From Candidatus Colivicinus equi (GTDB lineage: Bacteria > Bacillota_I > Bacilli_A > Erysipelotrichales > Erysipelotrichaceae), in assembly GCA_018064825.1 (NCBI GenBank), contig JAGHUL010000056.1:1-36224 (forward strand): a DNA stretch of 36,224 nucleotides, written 5' to 3'. This document shows, in pieces, positions 24,316 to 33,175 of the stretch; the stretch's first letter is position 1, and each line of letters starts with the position of its first letter. The position numbers were made by a program, and so were the translations under genes. The notes beneath the pieces were generated by a model, which saw only the letters and a program-made list of their open reading frames with translations, had not been told where the DNA came from and searched no databases.

Positions 24316-24336
24316 AAAGCCCGTAGACCGGGCTTT
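24316..24336 (-). terminator. Terminator between rpmA and obgE
   Basis: Stem AAAGCCCG/CGGGCTTT with loop TAGAC, followed on the minus strand by TATTTTT. It would end the rplU-prp-rpmA transcript, perhaps incompletely, because I see no strong separate promoter for obgE. Confidence 0.75.
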
Positions 24337-24346
24337 AATAAATCAA

Positions 24347-24631
24347 TTAAGCTTGAGGATATACAGAAACTTGTTTCTTGTCCTTGCCTAGATGTTCAAA
24401 TCTAACGATTCCATCACAAGTACAGAATAAAGTATCATCTCCACCCTTTTTAACGTTTGTTCCAGGATGAATCTTTGTTCCTCTTTGACGATAAATGATT
24501 GAGCCAGCAGTCGCAAATTGACCATCAGCTAATTTAGCTCCTAAACGTTTTGAATGAGAATCACGTCCGTTCTTAGTAGAACCAACACCCTTTTTAGAAG
24601 CGAAATATTGAATATCTAATACATATTTCAT
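24347..24631 (-). CDS. rpmA: 50S ribosomal protein L27 with cleavable N-terminal extension
   Basis: The 94 residues begin [20 protein letters not shown]. The segment before ASKKG matches the Prp cleavage motif known in Staphylococcus (x-Q-F/Y-F then Ala), so the first ten residues or so should be removed before L27 functions at the peptidyl-transferase centre. The body has [13 protein letters not shown] and [19 protein letters not shown] precedes the ATG. Confidence 0.97.
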   Translation of the reverse strand: MKYVLDIQYFASKKGVGSTKNGRDSHSKRLGAKLADGQFATAGSIIYRQRGTKIHPGTNVKKGGDDTLFCTCDGIVRFEHLGKDKKQVSVYPQA

Positions 24632-24636
24632 GTTTT

Positions 24637-24942
24637 TTACTTCCTTTCCACTTTTATGAAGTCTCGATACGATTCTTCAATAGTTTTTAGTTGAACCATT
24701 ACTAGTTCAAAGTAGTCTTGAACCATTTCACTACTTGAATGATTATTAATTGTAATCTTATTTGTTAACTGTTTAATTTCGATATCTTCATCAAGCATAT
24801 CTAATGCATTCATGAAGCCAAACATAATTGAACTAACCGAAGCACAGATTAGATCTTTACCATACTCATCAGATTTGGCGTGACCAGATACTGTAAGTGA
24901 AGTATATGAATCGTCTTTTACTTCGTATGTTACTTTAATCAT
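24637..24942 (-). CDS. prp: Ribosomal-processing cysteine protease Prp
   Basis: The 101-residue protein between rplU and rpmA has the catalytic His in VSGHA (His21) and catalytic Cys in DLICASVS (Cys33). It trims the N-terminal extension of L27, which is present in the next gene. The ATG overlaps the rplU stop as TAATG. Confidence 0.95.
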   Translation of the reverse strand: MIKVTYEVKDDSYTSLTVSGHAKSDEYGKDLICASVSSIMFGFMNALDMLDEDIEIKQLTNKITINNHSSSEMVQDYFELVMVQLKTIEESYRDFIKVERK

Positions 24943-25250
24943 TAACCAATCTTTTCTACAGTTAACTTAGTGTATGGTTGACGATGACCTTGTTTACGTC
25001 TAGTAGAACCCTTCTTTTGTTTATACTTGAAGATAACAATTTTCTTTTCTTTGCCTTGTTTTTCAACTTTGCAAGTAACTTTAGCACCTTCAACGTATGG
25101 AGCTCCAAGAGTCAAACCATCATTTTCGATAGCAACAACTTTATCAAAAGTATATTCAGCACCAGCTTCTACATCTAATTTTTCAACATAGATTGCTTGA
25201 CCTTCTTCAACTTTTAATTGTTTGCCACCAGTTTCAATAATTGCGTACAT
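24942..25250 (-). CDS. rplU: 50S ribosomal protein L21
   Basis: The 102 residues begin [18 protein letters not shown] and contain [20 protein letters not shown] and [16 protein letters not shown], all typical of L21. AAGGAGG precedes the ATG. A conserved-looking structured leader lies upstream. Confidence 0.98.
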   Translation of the reverse strand: MYAIIETGGKQLKVEEGQAIYVEKLDVEAGAEYTFDKVVAIENDGLTLGAPYVEGAKVTCKVEKQGKEKKIVIFKYKQKKGSTRRKQGHRQPYTKLTVEKIG

Positions 25251-25263
25251 AATGCACCTCCTT

Positions 25264-25353
25264 AATTTAGATTCAGACTCGCCATGAAGGTGATCATAAG
25301 ATACTTAAACCTTTTTTGAGCGGTTATAATCCCCTCTAAGGAGGGACTACAAC
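25264..25353 (-). ncRNA. L21 ribosomal protein leader
   Basis: Between promoter and rplU, the minus-strand RNA has a stem CCCTC/GAGGG (25345-25332) and then AACCGCTCAAAAAAGGTT (25325-25308), which pairs AACC with GGTT. This element and its position match the L21 leader of Bacillota as I recall it, thought to bind L21 for feedback control. Exact ends are estimated. Confidence 0.75.
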
Positions 25354-25359
25354 GTATCT

Positions 25360-25388
25360 ATCTTAACAAATAATACCTATATTTTCAA
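25360..25388 (-). promoter_or_regulatory. Promoter of rplU-prp-rpmA
   Basis: TTGAAA (25388-25383), a 17-base spacer and TAAGAT (25365-25360), preceded by TGT as an extended -10. Transcription should begin near 25353, at the start of the leader. Confidence 0.7.
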
Positions 25389-25420
25389 TAAGTTTATCAC
25401 TAAAAATCATCATTTAGTGA

Positions 25421-26881
25421 CTAATCATTTTCTATTTGTTCATCATAGTCTTTATCAAGCTCAAAATAGAACATTGAACCTTCACCATATTTAGATTCCA
25501 CACCATATCGCGCATTGTGAGCCTCTAAGATAGCTTTCGCAATAGCTAAACCTAAGCCGGTTGAATTTACGCTACGATTAAAGTTTTTATCAACCTTGTA
25601 ATATCTATCCCAAATATATGGCAATATTTCCTCTTTAATTCCTTCGCCATGGTCTATTACTTCTAATCTAATTCTATTTTCATCATCAATCATCTTGATC
25701 TCTATCAAACTATCTTCATCAGAATGCTTAATAGCATTAGATAAGAAATTATAGATAACTTGTGACATCTTAAGTTCATCCGCATATATCACTACATCTA
25801 CTAGCTCAGTATTTAAAGTGATGTTTTTCTCTTCCATCAATTGCGATAATAATTCAATGACATCTAAAACGCATTGCTTCAAATCAAAGTTTGCTTTTGA
25901 CAACGTTATATTTCCTGTCTGCAACTTTGATAGTTCTGACATATCAGTAACTAATCTATTTAAATAATCAGTTTCTTTGATAATTACATCTAAATGTTCA
26001 TTACGCTTTACAGGATCATCACCAGAAATATCTTTAATCATTTCGGCATATGCCTTAATCATTGTAAGAGGCGTTTTAATATCGTGTGATACATTAGCTA
26101 ACAAGTCTTTCCTTAAGTCGTTTATTTTTGATAGTTTATCAGTTGCATCATCTAATGTTGAAGCTAGTTCGTTTATTTCTGAATATGAATTTGTTTTAAA
26201 AGAAGCATCGTAATTACCTTGCGCTAGTTTATTAGCTTCTTGTTTCATATCAACTATTGGTTTAGAGATTCTTCTAGACAAGACAAAAGCCAAAACCAAA
26301 GAAATGCCTACGGCAATAATGGCTACATATAAATATTGATTTAAGATAAAACTCACATAAGACTCAATAGGTTCTAGCGGAGTATTGATTAGTAAATAAT
26401 AATTGGCTAAATTGGCTTTTATTTGTCTGCCATATAAGGCCATTTCTTTATCGATAATAGTTGATGACATTTCCATAGATAATGGAGATCTATTTTTTAA
26501 TATCTCTATCATCTTCTTTGGATCTTTTTCGATTACAAATTTATCTTCTTCAATCTCAACTTCTTTATCAAACATACAAAGTTGACCCAAAGAGTCAGAA
26601 GAATAAATCTCTTTGCCCGCTTCATTATATGCAATTACACAAACGTTATTACCGATAACAAGTTTGCCGCTATCATCAATATCTTTTTGCGTTACTTTAT
26701 CCTTTAGAATTAAGTCTTCGACTGTATATGAAATAGAATCGATGGTCTTTAATCTATCCTCTTGGTAATAAGGCTTAATAATAGCCACCAACAAAACTCC
26801 TAATAAACATAGGATTGATAAAGAAAAACCTAAGAAATATAACCAGGTATGGAATCTTATACCCTTTAAATTAAATTTCAA
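25421..26881 (-). CDS. Membrane sensor histidine kinase (TTG start)
   Basis: The 486 residues have a first membrane helix at about 13-35, an extracellular sensor region (about 36-180), a second helix near 182-201, and a HAMP linker. The HisKA phospho-acceptor is in NVSHDIKTPLTMIKAYAEMI (His near 265). The HATPase domain shows NFLSNAIKHS, DHGEGIKEEILPYIWDRYY and STGLGLAIAKAIL. The start is TTG and overlaps the response-regulator stop by 11 bases; AAGGGG lies about 14 bases upstream. The signal sensed is unknown. Confidence 0.9.
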   Translation of the reverse strand: MKFNLKGIRFHTWLYFLGFSLSILCLLGVLLVAIIKPYYQEDRLKTIDSISYTVEDLILKDKVTQKDIDDSGKLVIGNNVCVIAYNEAGKEIYSSDSLGQLCMFDKEVEIEEDKFVIEKDPKKMIEILKNRSPLSMEMSSTIIDKEMALYGRQIKANLANYYLLINTPLEPIESYVSFILNQYLYVAIIAVGISLVLAFVLSRRISKPIVDMKQEANKLAQGNYDASFKTNSYSEINELASTLDDATDKLSKINDLRKDLLANVSHDIKTPLTMIKAYAEMIKDISGDDPVKRNEHLDVIIKETDYLNRLVTDMSELSKLQTGNITLSKANFDLKQCVLDVIELLSQLMEEKNITLNTELVDVVIYADELKMSQVIYNFLSNAIKHSDEDSLIEIKMIDDENRIRLEVIDHGEGIKEEILPYIWDRYYKVDKNFNRSVNSTGLGLAIAKAILEAHNARYGVESKYGEGSMFYFELDKDYDEQIEND

Positions 26882-27533
26882 ACTTGTAGCCCATTCCCCT
26901 TACAGTAACAATATTGTCGCGATACTTACCTAAATCGTTTCTAAGCATCTTAATATGTGTATCAACAGTTCGATCATCGCCATAGAAATCGGTATCCCAA
27001 ACAACTGATAAAATCTTTTCTCTAGCTAAAGCGATGTTTTTATTTTCAACTAAGTATATTAATAAATCTAATTCTTTAGGTGTAAGCATAACTTTTTCGC
27101 CATCAATAGTTACGCTTCTACCATCACAATCAATAACCAAAGTATCAAATACATATTTATCATTACTATGTTTATGATGACGATCACAAATAGCTTTTAT
27201 TCTAGCCATTAACTCTTTTGGCGAGAAAGGTTTTGTAACATAATCATCTACACCTAAGTCAAAAGAGAATAACTTATCATCTTCTTCTTGTCTAGCACTA
27301 AGCATGATAATAGGAACATCTTTTAATTCCTTAATCTTCTTACAAGCTGAGAAACCATCAAGTTCAGGCATCATGATATCTAGTATCACGCAATCATAGT
27401 CATTATTCTTTACTAGCTCAATTGCGTCTTTGCCATTACTAGCTTCATCGCACACATAGCCAGATACTCTTGAATACTCTTTTACAACTTCTCTAATCTT
27501 AATTTCATCATCGACAATCAAAATCTTTAACAT
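26871..27533 (-). CDS. OmpR-family response regulator
   Basis: The 220 residues consist of a receiver domain with acidic pocket Asp9-Asp10, phospho-acceptor Asp52 (VILDIMMPELDG) and Lys101 (VTKPFS), then a winged-helix DNA-binding domain (LTPKELDLLIYLVENKN, DDRTVDTHIKMLRNDLG). GGAGGC precedes the ATG. It starts ten bases after dnaE and is followed by its kinase. Targets are unknown. Confidence 0.95.
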   Translation of the reverse strand: MLKILIVDDEIKIREVVKEYSRVSGYVCDEASNGKDAIELVKNNDYDCVILDIMMPELDGFSACKKIKELKDVPIIMLSARQEEDDKLFSFDLGVDDYVTKPFSPKELMARIKAICDRHHKHSNDKYVFDTLVIDCDGRSVTIDGEKVMLTPKELDLLIYLVENKNIALAREKILSVVWDTDFYGDDRTVDTHIKMLRNDLGKYRDNIVTVRGMGYKFEI

Positions 27534-27543
27534 AAACTGCCTC

Positions 27544-30500
27544 CTATAAAATCGTTAACTTTCTTACTAAGCAAGAACCTTGTCTCTCTATCTTGCCTTC
27601 AAACGTTACATATTTATCTTTAGCTAGTTGACTACCGATGTTACGATACAAATCAGGCATAATAGCTAAAGACAATTCACCTTTATCGTCTATCAAATCC
27701 ACGAAAGCCATATCTTCACCTTTTTTAGTCTTTAAAGATTTAACTCTCTTGATTTCACCAAAGCCATTCACATAGCCACTAGTATTAGCTAAATTATAAA
27801 GGTTATCACAACTAATATTATATTTCTTCTTTAAAGAAACAATTGGATTATAGCTAAAATAGAAACCTAATACTTTCTTTTCATTTTCAGCTAATACCAT
27901 ATAATCATCTTTTAAACTCTTAATTAATGGAACGTCATCATTGTCTAGTATTGATATTTCATTTTTATGTGCATTCGCATACATCAAAACATTTTCTAGA
28001 CATTCAATCATTGTATGTCTAGTTTCATTAAATTCATCAAATGCTCCGGCATATATCAAATTGCCAATAACATTCTTATCCACACCAACTCTTACTAATC
28101 TACATACAGTATCTATATATTCGGTATATGGGCCATTATTACGTTCTTCTATTATCTTACTTGCAGAAATAGAACCGACATCTTTGCATATAGTGAAAGG
28201 CAAAACGACGGCATTATCTTTGATTAGGTATGTTAACTCAGAATTATTCATCGATATGCCTTTTACTTTCTGACCGATATTCATACACTCACTCAAATAA
28301 TCATAAGTCTTGCCCTCAGCGCCAATCGAACCGTTAAGCAATGCTTTATAGAAATATAAAGGATAATTAGCTTTCAAATAAGCCATTTGATAAGCAATTA
28401 AACCATACGCAATAGAATGCGATTTATTAAAGCCATAATTCGCAAACTTCATAATTAATTCATAGATTTTATTTCCAAGTTCTTCACTATAGCCATTATT
28501 CTTACAACCAGCAATAAAATCAGGATACAGTTTTTCTAGTTCAGCCGCTTTCTTTTTTGACATTGCTTTTCTTAAAACATCGGCTTTGCCATAACTAAAG
28601 CCTGCAATGCTTCGTGCGATATCCATAATTTGTTCTTGATATACGATTACGCCATATGTCTCTTTTAAAATAGGCTCCAAAGCTTTATCTAAATAGCTAA
28701 TCCTGTCAGGATGAGCTCTATTCTCTAAGAATACAGGGATATTTTCCATTGGACCTGGTCTAAATAAAGCGATAGTCATTCCAATCTCTTCAAAATATTT
28801 AGGCTTCATCTTTCTAATCAGGTTCTGCATGCCGCTAGATTCTAATTGGAAAACACCCAAAACATTTACATCGTCAATTAATGTATATGTTTTTTGATCG
28901 TCTAATGGAATCTTTCTAATATCAAAACTTTCTGATTTATTAATATCTTCAACGATTTCAGAAATAATGCCTAGATTTCTCAAACCTAAGAAGTCCATCT
29001 TGATAAGTCCCATTTCTTCGAGATGTTCCATAGTATATTGTGTTGAATAAATATCATCTTCAATACTCATGACAGGAACAACTTCTGTTAATGGAAGTTG
29101 TGACATGACAATACCAGCCGCATGAGTTGAATGTTGTCTAGGATTACCTTCCAATTTCTTTGCAATCGAGAATAACTTACGATACTTTCCATCAGACTCA
29201 ATCTTTTGTTTAAATAACGGAACGCTACTATATGTATAATCCAAAGTAATATTCGGTGCGTTAGGAACTAACTTACATAAACTGTCTATTTCGTTTGTCG
29301 AATAGTTTAAAGCTTTGCCAACATCTCTTAAAACCTGTTTAGCTTTTAAAGTTCCATATGTAACAATATGGCCAACATGATCTATGCCATATTTATCCCT
29401 AACATATCTGATAACTTCATCTCTTTTATCATCAGGGAAATCGGTGTCTATATCAGGCATTGATATTCTTTCAGGATTTAGGAATCTTTCAAAGATCAGT
29501 CCATACTTCAATGGATCAATTTCAGTAATGCCCAAACAATAAGCAACTAAAGATCCTCCAGCACTTCCTCTAGCAGGACCAACTAAAATATTATTCTTCT
29601 TTGCATAAAGAATGAAATCGTAAACAATTAAGAAATAATCTTCAAAATGCATTTTAGTAATAACAGATAATTCATATTCTAGTCGTTTAACATACTGGCT
29701 ACTAACTTTGCCTTGAAGTCTCTTATCTAAACCAACCTTACATAATGAAGTTAAGAAATCTTTGCTTGAAACACCATTCTTACATTGATATTTTGGCAAA
29801 GTTGTCTTGTACGATAAATCTACATTGCACATTTGCACGAGCTTATCAGTATTATCTAAATCTTCCTTATCATATAATGAACTCATTTCTTCGTTTGATA
29901 GTAAATATCTACCACTATCATCACTATTATCAGGATCTAAGATAGTACGTTTATCCCTGATGCACTTCAAAACATCATAAACATCTTTATCTTCTTTATT
30001 AATGAAATATGTACGATTCAAAGCAAATGAGAAGATGCCATATCCTCTTAATATTTCTTTTAATTTAACATCTCTAACCCTATTAATAGCATTGTTGTGA
30101 TCTACTAAACCAACAACGTATTCACCAAACATAGATTTTTGTTTTTCCATTGCTTGATTAACATCTAGCTCTTTATCCAAAGCATACGTTAAATCCATAT
30201 CATCTGATAATAGACACAAAATATTATGGTCGCGATATTCATTAAGTTTTGTAATAGACACAGCGCAATAGTCATGAGTACATATATAGCTAGAAAGACC
30301 CATTAAGTTTTTAAAACCTTCATCATCTTTCGCGTACATTACAACATCTTGTTTACGTCCATCTATTTCAACAAAAAACTCTAAGCCAAATACTGCTTTT
30401 AAATTATTCTTCTTACATGCTTTATAGAAGTTCATTGAGCCAGATAGAACATTTATATCTACTAAGCCTAATGCTTTATAGCCATTATCAAGACCGCCAT

Positions 30501-30573
30501 TTACAATATCGTTAATCTTGCACATGGAATTCAAACAGCTATGAACACTTCTAATAAATAAAGGACTACTCAT
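27544..30573 (-). CDS. dnaE: DNA polymerase III alpha subunit DnaE
   Basis: The 1009-residue family C polymerase is at the short end for Bacillota DnaE. The PHP domain at the N-terminus is degenerate: the usual HxHSxxS is RSVHSCLNS and the DH pair is DI, so metal-dependent PHP activity is unlikely. The palm has GPARGSAGGSLVAYCLGI (332-349) and the catalytic aspartates of PDIDTDFPD (Asp374, Asp376). Helix-hairpin-helix and OB regions follow (FGEIKRVKSLKTKKGEDMAF). No ribosome-binding site is seen; TATAAT lies six bases before the ATG. Two-component genes follow on the same transcript. Confidence 0.96.
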   Translation of the reverse strand: MSSPLFIRSVHSCLNSMCKINDIVNGGLDNGYKALGLVDINVLSGSMNFYKACKKNNLKAVFGLEFFVEIDGRKQDVVMYAKDDEGFKNLMGLSSYICTHDYCAVSITKLNEYRDHNILCLLSDDMDLTYALDKELDVNQAMEKQKSMFGEYVVGLVDHNNAINRVRDVKLKEILRGYGIFSFALNRTYFINKEDKDVYDVLKCIRDKRTILDPDNSDDSGRYLLSNEEMSSLYDKEDLDNTDKLVQMCNVDLSYKTTLPKYQCKNGVSSKDFLTSLCKVGLDKRLQGKVSSQYVKRLEYELSVITKMHFEDYFLIVYDFILYAKKNNILVGPARGSAGGSLVAYCLGITEIDPLKYGLIFERFLNPERISMPDIDTDFPDDKRDEVIRYVRDKYGIDHVGHIVTYGTLKAKQVLRDVGKALNYSTNEIDSLCKLVPNAPNITLDYTYSSVPLFKQKIESDGKYRKLFSIAKKLEGNPRQHSTHAAGIVMSQLPLTEVVPVMSIEDDIYSTQYTMEHLEEMGLIKMDFLGLRNLGIISEIVEDINKSESFDIRKIPLDDQKTYTLIDDVNVLGVFQLESSGMQNLIRKMKPKYFEEIGMTIALFRPGPMENIPVFLENRAHPDRISYLDKALEPILKETYGVIVYQEQIMDIARSIAGFSYGKADVLRKAMSKKKAAELEKLYPDFIAGCKNNGYSEELGNKIYELIMKFANYGFNKSHSIAYGLIAYQMAYLKANYPLYFYKALLNGSIGAEGKTYDYLSECMNIGQKVKGISMNNSELTYLIKDNAVVLPFTICKDVGSISASKIIEERNNGPYTEYIDTVCRLVRVGVDKNVIGNLIYAGAFDEFNETRHTMIECLENVLMYANAHKNEISILDNDDVPLIKSLKDDYMVLAENEKKVLGFYFSYNPIVSLKKKYNISCDNLYNLANTSGYVNGFGEIKRVKSLKTKKGEDMAFVDLIDDKGELSLAIMPDLYRNIGSQLAKDKYVTFEGKIERQGSCLVRKLTIL

Positions 30574-30579
30574 ACTCTA

Positions 30580-30585
30580 ATTATA
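30580..30585 (-). promoter_or_regulatory. -10 box TATAAT six bases before the dnaE ATG
   Basis: TATAAT (30585-30580), TAGAGT, then ATG on the minus strand. There is no Shine-Dalgarno, so dnaE may be leaderless. The box overlaps the -35 of the divergent copper promoter, so the two promoters may interfere. Confidence 0.45.
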
Positions 30586-30609
30586 CTTGATAAGACAATG
30601 TGGTAAGAT
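30581..30609 (+). promoter_or_regulatory. Promoter of the copper operon
   Basis: TTATAC (30581-30586), a 17-base spacer and TAAGAT (30604-30609), with TGG before the -10. The CsoR-type operator begins four bases after the -10, around the transcription start. Confidence 0.5.
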
Positions 30610-30612
30610 AAT

Positions 30613-30634
30613 AATATACCCTAGGGGGGTATTT
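30613..30634 (+). promoter_or_regulatory. CsoR-type copper operator overlapping the copA ribosome-binding site
   Basis: The sequence ATACCCTAGGGGGGTAT (30616-30632) has inverted halves ATACCC and GGGTAT and closely resembles the B. subtilis CsoR operator (TACCCTACGGGGGTA). csoR is the third gene of the same operon. The G-run also serves as the copA Shine-Dalgarno, so one short sequence carries both functions. Confidence 0.8.
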
Positions 30635-32728
30635 ATGGAAAAGATATATGAAGTAAAAGGAATGACTTGCGTCATCTGTAAAGCCAATGTCGAAAAAACC
30701 TTAAGTAAAATTGAGGGTGTTAATAGTGCTGTTGTATCTTTGATGGATAATGAAGTACTAGTAGATTATGATTCGAATACAGTTAATGAAAAAACGATGC
30801 ACGATGAATTAGTTAAAGAAGGCTACGAATTAATAATTAATAAAAATAAGAAAATAGATACAGATTTCTATAAGATGATAATCTCCATCGCATTAACAAT
30901 CATTTTGATGATTATTGCGATGAAAAAAGAATATAAGTATATTCAATTAATTCTTTCAACCATAATCATCATCTTAAACATTCGTTATTATAAATCAGGC
31001 TTTTCTTCATTAATCAATAAGCACCCAAATATGGATGCATTAGTATCGATATCTAGTTTTGTTTCATTTATTTACTCTTTGCTTACTATCTTGTTAAACA
31101 AAGACAACCACATCTATTTTGAAACAAGTGCAATGATACTAGTCATCGTTTCTATTGGCAAACATTTAGAAGAAAAAAATAAAAAGAAAACAACTAAGTT
31201 CATCAGAGGATTATCAACGCTTATTCCAATGCAAGCAAACTTGTACGAAGAGGGAAAAGTTTCAATCATACCTATCGAACAAGTTAAAAAAGGCGACCAT
31301 TTATTAATCAAAGCAGGAGAATCGATTCCTCAAGATGGAAAAGTTATTGAAGGAGATAGTACTGTTGATGAATCACTTATCACAGGTGAATCAATTCCAA
31401 ATAAAAAAGAAATAGGTTCTAACGTAATTGGTGGAACAATCAATATTGATGGTCAATTAATTATTGAGGTAAGCAAGAACACCAATCAAACTACCCTTTC
31501 TAAAATTGTTTCACTCACTAAACAAGCAACCACAAAGAAAATACCAATCGAACGTTTTGCCGACAAAATAGCAAACTATTTTGTAATTGCAGTTCTGTTA
31601 ATCTCTATAATTACGTTTATTGTATGGATGATTATATCTCACGACATAGAAAAAGCTCTTAATTTCTCGTTATCTGTTTTAGTAATTTCTTGTCCATGCG
31701 CACTTGGTTTAGCTACCCCTAGCGCCATAACTGTCGCATGTAACACCGCTACAAAAAATAACGTTTTAATTAGGAACCCGGAAATACTTGAGCTAGCATA
31801 CAATATCAAAACTATAATTTTCGATAAAACAGGAACTCTAACAGAAAACAAATTACAGGTTGTTGATGTAAAAGAATTTAATAAAGATTTTAGAAAAGTA
31901 TTGTTATCACTTGAAAAATATTCGGACCATCCTATGGCTAATGCAGTAAAAGATAAGTTCAACGAAGAAACATTTGAACTAAAAAATATAAAGCAATTAT
32001 CTTCGCTAGGTATTATTGGTGAATATAATGGTGACAAATACTACGCTGGAAATATGAAACTGTTAAAGCAAATGGGATTAGATATTGAACTTGAGGATAA
32101 CGGATATTCATTCATCGGCGTAGGAAAAAATAAAGAATTGCTTGGCTATGTATTCCTAGCCGACGAAATAAAAAAGAGTAGCTATAAAGCAATAGCTACA
32201 TTAAACAAAGAAAAAATACACTCAATTATGGCTACAGGTGACAACGAAAAAGTAGCTAACATAATAGCACAAGAATTAAAAATTGATGAATATCATAGTG
32301 AGGTAACACCACAAGATAAACAAAACATAGTCAGTGAAAATAAAAAACATGGAATAGTAGCTATGGTTGGTGACGGCATTAATGATGCAGTGGCTTTATC
32401 TAGTGCCGATGTTGCCATCGGATTGAATAGTGGAACTGACATTGCAACTGCAGCTGGAGATGTTACATTACTTGCCAACAATATAGACGATATAAATTTC
32501 TTAATGAGATTATCAAAGAAAACCATGAGAGTAATAAAACAAAATATGTTTTGGGCTCTATTCTATAACGCCATATTTATTCCAGTAGCTGCTGGATGTT
32601 TGGCAAGCTACAACATTGTATTAAATCCTATGATTGGCTCAATTACAATGTCAATCAGTTCAATAATCGTAATAAGCAACGCTTTAAGAATAAAAAATAT
32701 CAAAGGAGAAAAAGATGAAAACAATTAA
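30635..32728 (+). CDS. copA: Copper-translocating P1B-type ATPase CopA
   Basis: Exports Cu(I) across the membrane. The start MEKIYEVKGMTCVICK (697 residues) is preferred over an upstream frame extension because AGGGGGG lies five bases before this ATG. It has one N-terminal heavy-metal domain with CVIC (Cys12, Cys15), the actuator motif TGES, the membrane metal site CPC in ISCPCALGLATPSA, the phosphorylation site DKTGTLT, the SDHP motif and GDGINDAVAL. The single metal domain and CPC support Cu or Ag. A CsoR-type operator precedes it and copZ and csoR follow. Confidence 0.97.
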   Translation: MEKIYEVKGMTCVICKANVEKTLSKIEGVNSAVVSLMDNEVLVDYDSNTVNEKTMHDELVKEGYELIINKNKKIDTDFYKMIISIALTIILMIIAMKKEYKYIQLILSTIIIILNIRYYKSGFSSLINKHPNMDALVSISSFVSFIYSLLTILLNKDNHIYFETSAMILVIVSIGKHLEEKNKKKTTKFIRGLSTLIPMQANLYEEGKVSIIPIEQVKKGDHLLIKAGESIPQDGKVIEGDSTVDESLITGESIPNKKEIGSNVIGGTINIDGQLIIEVSKNTNQTTLSKIVSLTKQATTKKIPIERFADKIANYFVIAVLLISIITFIVWMIISHDIEKALNFSLSVLVISCPCALGLATPSAITVACNTATKNNVLIRNPEILELAYNIKTIIFDKTGTLTENKLQVVDVKEFNKDFRKVLLSLEKYSDHPMANAVKDKFNEETFELKNIKQLSSLGIIGEYNGDKYYAGNMKLLKQMGLDIELEDNGYSFIGVGKNKELLGYVFLADEIKKSSYKAIATLNKEKIHSIMATGDNEKVANIIAQELKIDEYHSEVTPQDKQNIVSENKKHGIVAMVGDGINDAVALSSADVAIGLNSGTDIATAAGDVTLLANNIDDINFLMRLSKKTMRVIKQNMFWALFYNAIFIPVAAGCLASYNIVLNPMIGSITMSISSIIVISNALRIKNIKGEKDENN

Positions 32729-32909
32729 GATTGATGGAATGATGTGCGAAAGATGCGTAGCACACGTAAAGAAAGCTCTAGAAAAAATAGGAACAAATGT
32801 TGAAGTATCCTTACAAGAAAACAAAGCTACTCTAGAAACTGATGCTGAAGACAAATTCATCAGAGAAGTTATCGAAGAAGCAGGATACGAAGTTGAGGAA
32901 ATTCTTTAA
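32715..32909 (+). CDS. copZ: Copper chaperone CopZ
   Basis: The 64-residue heavy-metal-associated domain starts MKTIKIDGMMCERCVAHVKK, with the Cu-binding pair CERC (Cys11, Cys14). It delivers Cu(I) to CopA. AAAGGAG precedes the ATG; the gene overlaps the end of copA by 14 bases and shares its last base with the csoR ATG (TAATG). Confidence 0.93.
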   Translation: MKTIKIDGMMCERCVAHVKKALEKIGTNVEVSLQENKATLETDAEDKFIREVIEEAGYEVEEIL

Positions 32910-33163
32910 TGCAAGACCACAAACAAGTAAGAAAATATTTATCTATCGCTAAAGGACAATTGGATGGAATCATCAAAATGATCGACGAAGACCGTTATTG
33001 TATTGATATTTCTGATCAATTGATGGCAACAAGAGCCTTACTAAAGAAGACTAATAATCTCATCATCAAAAATCATATTGATAATTGTGTAAAAGATGCC
33101 ATCAAACATGGCAATGATGATAAACTAGATGAGGTAATAAAAGTATTAGAAAAACAAATCTAA
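32909..33163 (+). CDS. csoR: Copper-sensing repressor CsoR
   Basis: The 84-residue all-helical protein belongs to the CsoR/RcnR/FrmR family. Cys31, His56 and Cys60 form the Cys-His-Cys set of copper-sensing CsoR. It should leave its operator when Cu(I) binds, turning on copA-copZ-csoR. The matching operator is found before copA. Its start is coupled to copZ (TAATG). Confidence 0.93.
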   Translation: MQDHKQVRKYLSIAKGQLDGIIKMIDEDRYCIDISDQLMATRALLKKTNNLIIKNHIDNCVKDAIKHGNDDKLDEVIKVLEKQI

Positions 33164-33175
33164 GAAGGTAAATGT

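Noticed and set aside
25395-25420. Terminator after the histidine kinase
   Set aside because: A CACTAAA/TTTAGTG stem is present but no T-run follows it on the minus strand.
30587-30634. Longer copA start at 30587
   Set aside because: It would place the promoter -10 and the CsoR operator inside the coding region; the ATG at 30635 has the ribosome-binding site and a normal metal-domain start.
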